Origin: Thioalkalivibrio sp.
Lineage (GTDB): Bacteria > Pseudomonadota > Gammaproteobacteria > Ectothiorhodospirales > Ectothiorhodospiraceae
Assembly (NCBI GenBank): GCA_003563455.1
Contig: PWRV01000016.1
Span: 1 to 6,159 of the forward strand
Reading direction: 5' to 3'
DNA: 6,159 nt
The translations under genes and the position numbers were made by a program. Position 1 is the stretch's first letter; every line of letters begins with the position of its first letter. Of this stretch, positions 5,478 to 6,159 are shown piece after piece. The notes beneath the pieces were generated by a model, which saw only the letters and a list, made by a program, of their open reading frames with translations, was not told the DNA's origin and did no database searches.

Positions 5478-6159
5478 TCACGCGGAATGGCTCCCGCCGC
5501 CTGCTGCCAGTGCCCGAACGGCTGCGACCGCGACGTTGTCACCGCTTGGGCCGCCGCGCCGGACGGCAAGGTCGGCCAGATGGTTCAACGATTCGTCCAG
5601 GTTCCTGGCTGCCAGTGCGACTGCCATTTCCTCGGCGGTGATCTGTTCCCAGAAACCGTCCGAGCACAGCAGCAATGGATCCGTTGGCCGAAGAGAAGTG
5701 CTTCCGTGCGTGGTCTCGGGTGGGTACTCGCCGCCGATGCTGCGCAACAGCTTGTTCTGGTCAGGATGGGTCGCCATGTCCTCTTCGGCGATCTGACCGG
5801 CCTCCACGAGTTCCTGCACGAGTGAGTGGTCTCTGGTGCGAACCCTCAGTTCCTGACCGCGGAAAAGGTAGAGTCGGCTGTCGCCAACGTGGACCCAGCA
5901 CGCGCTGGACTCCTGGACAATCAGCGCAACCACGGTACTGCGTGGGTCGAGTCCCTGCTCGCGTCCGCGCAGGTTGATCTCCTGGTGCGCGTCCTGACAC
6001 AGATTTTCGAGGAACTGCTTTGGATCCTTGGGCGCGCCACCACACGAATCCCACTTCGTTTCCGCGATCTCCAACAGCGTCTGCGCGGCCAGCGAACCAC
6101 CGCGATGCCCACCCATCCCGTCGGCAACCAGCAGCAGACAGGCCGTGCCATCGCGGGAA
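5478..6159 (-). CDS. PP2C-family Ser/Thr protein phosphatase, N-terminus outside window
   Basis: A metal-dependent (Mn/Mg) protein phosphatase of the PPM/PP2C family, as in bacterial Stp/PrpC/PppA types, removing phosphate from Ser/Thr in the cytoplasm. The visible part is 226 residues, entering at 6158 in frame as SRDGTACLLLVADGMGGHRG, so the frame does not start at the internal Met. Motifs in order, numbered within the visible part: VADGMGG with Asp13 (metal ligand), STVVALIV (74-81), GDSRLYLFR (92-100), RDHSLVQELVEAG (109-121), a KLLRSIGG segment (136-143), SDGFWE with Asp167 (metal ligand), and GDNVAVAAV with Asp207 (metal ligand). All core residues expected in this part are present; the missing N-terminal 20-40 residues should hold the first Asp and the phosphate-binding Arg. 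The stop is TGA at 5480-5478, convergent with the small gene at 4994. Such phosphatases are often paired with a Ser/Thr kinase or a type VI secretion locus, which would lie beyond the right edge. Confidence 0.93.
   Translation of the reverse strand, partial: SRDGTACLLLVADGMGGHRGGSLAAQTLLEIAETKWDSCGGAPKDPKQFLENLCQDAHQEINLRGREQGLDPRSTVVALIVQESSACWVHVGDSRLYLFRGQELRVRTRDHSLVQELVEAGQIAEEDMATHPDQNKLLRSIGGEYPPETTHGSTSLRPTDPLLLCSDGFWEQITAEEMAVALAARNLDESLNHLADLAVRRGGPSGDNVAVAAVRALAAGGGSHSA

Noticed and set aside
1..6159. CRISPR array, toxin-antitoxin pair or anti-phage operon
   Set aside because: No regularly spaced repeats and no adjacent small-gene pair with matching signals were seen; the genes are separated single units.

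Overview
The window is GC-rich chromosomal DNA from a proteobacterium, most likely a gammaproteobacterium. The clearest clue is at the left edge, where the 3' part of a one-piece tmRNA gene carries a tag reading frame ending DNYALAA, the usual gammaproteobacterial ending. The overall composition and gene set would fit a Chromatiales/Ectothiorhodospiraceae-type halophile, but this genus-level guess is inference only.

Layout from left to right: (1) the ssrA (tmRNA) 3' portion, closed by a long symmetrical hairpin terminator with a UNCG-type loop; (2) an AT-rich promoter-like patch and a gene for an exported serine alpha/beta hydrolase (lipase/esterase type) with a complete apparent catalytic triad; (3) about 1.1 kb without an intact gene, holding on the minus strand the decayed remains of a GNAT acetyltransferase; (4) a Tat-exported protein of 477 residues that resembles the CrtC / AttH / Diels-Alderase-type double-lipocalin proteins, followed by a strong G-loop hairpin; (5) a small inner-membrane protein with a PLDc_N-like two-helix anchor and a C-terminal SHOCT segment; (6) on the minus strand, a truncated and frameshifted transposase remnant of the ISNCY (IS1202-like) type, with AT-rich repeats at its upstream side; (7) a conserved-looking 97-residue cytoplasmic protein of unknown function; (8) on the minus strand, a PP2C-family Ser/Thr phosphatase gene that runs off the right edge.

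The genes do not form an obvious pathway. Each appears to be its own transcription unit, separated by gaps of roughly 140 to 1100 bases. The mix of a tmRNA 3' end (a well-known integration site for islands), a dead transposase, a dead acetyltransferase and orphan accessory genes suggests an accessory region shaped by insertion and decay. No integrase or direct repeat of the tmRNA end is visible here, so an island cannot be demonstrated. The most interesting protein is the Tat-exported CrtC/Diels-Alderase-like one, whose substrate cannot be read from context. I did not find a convincing multi-gene novel system.
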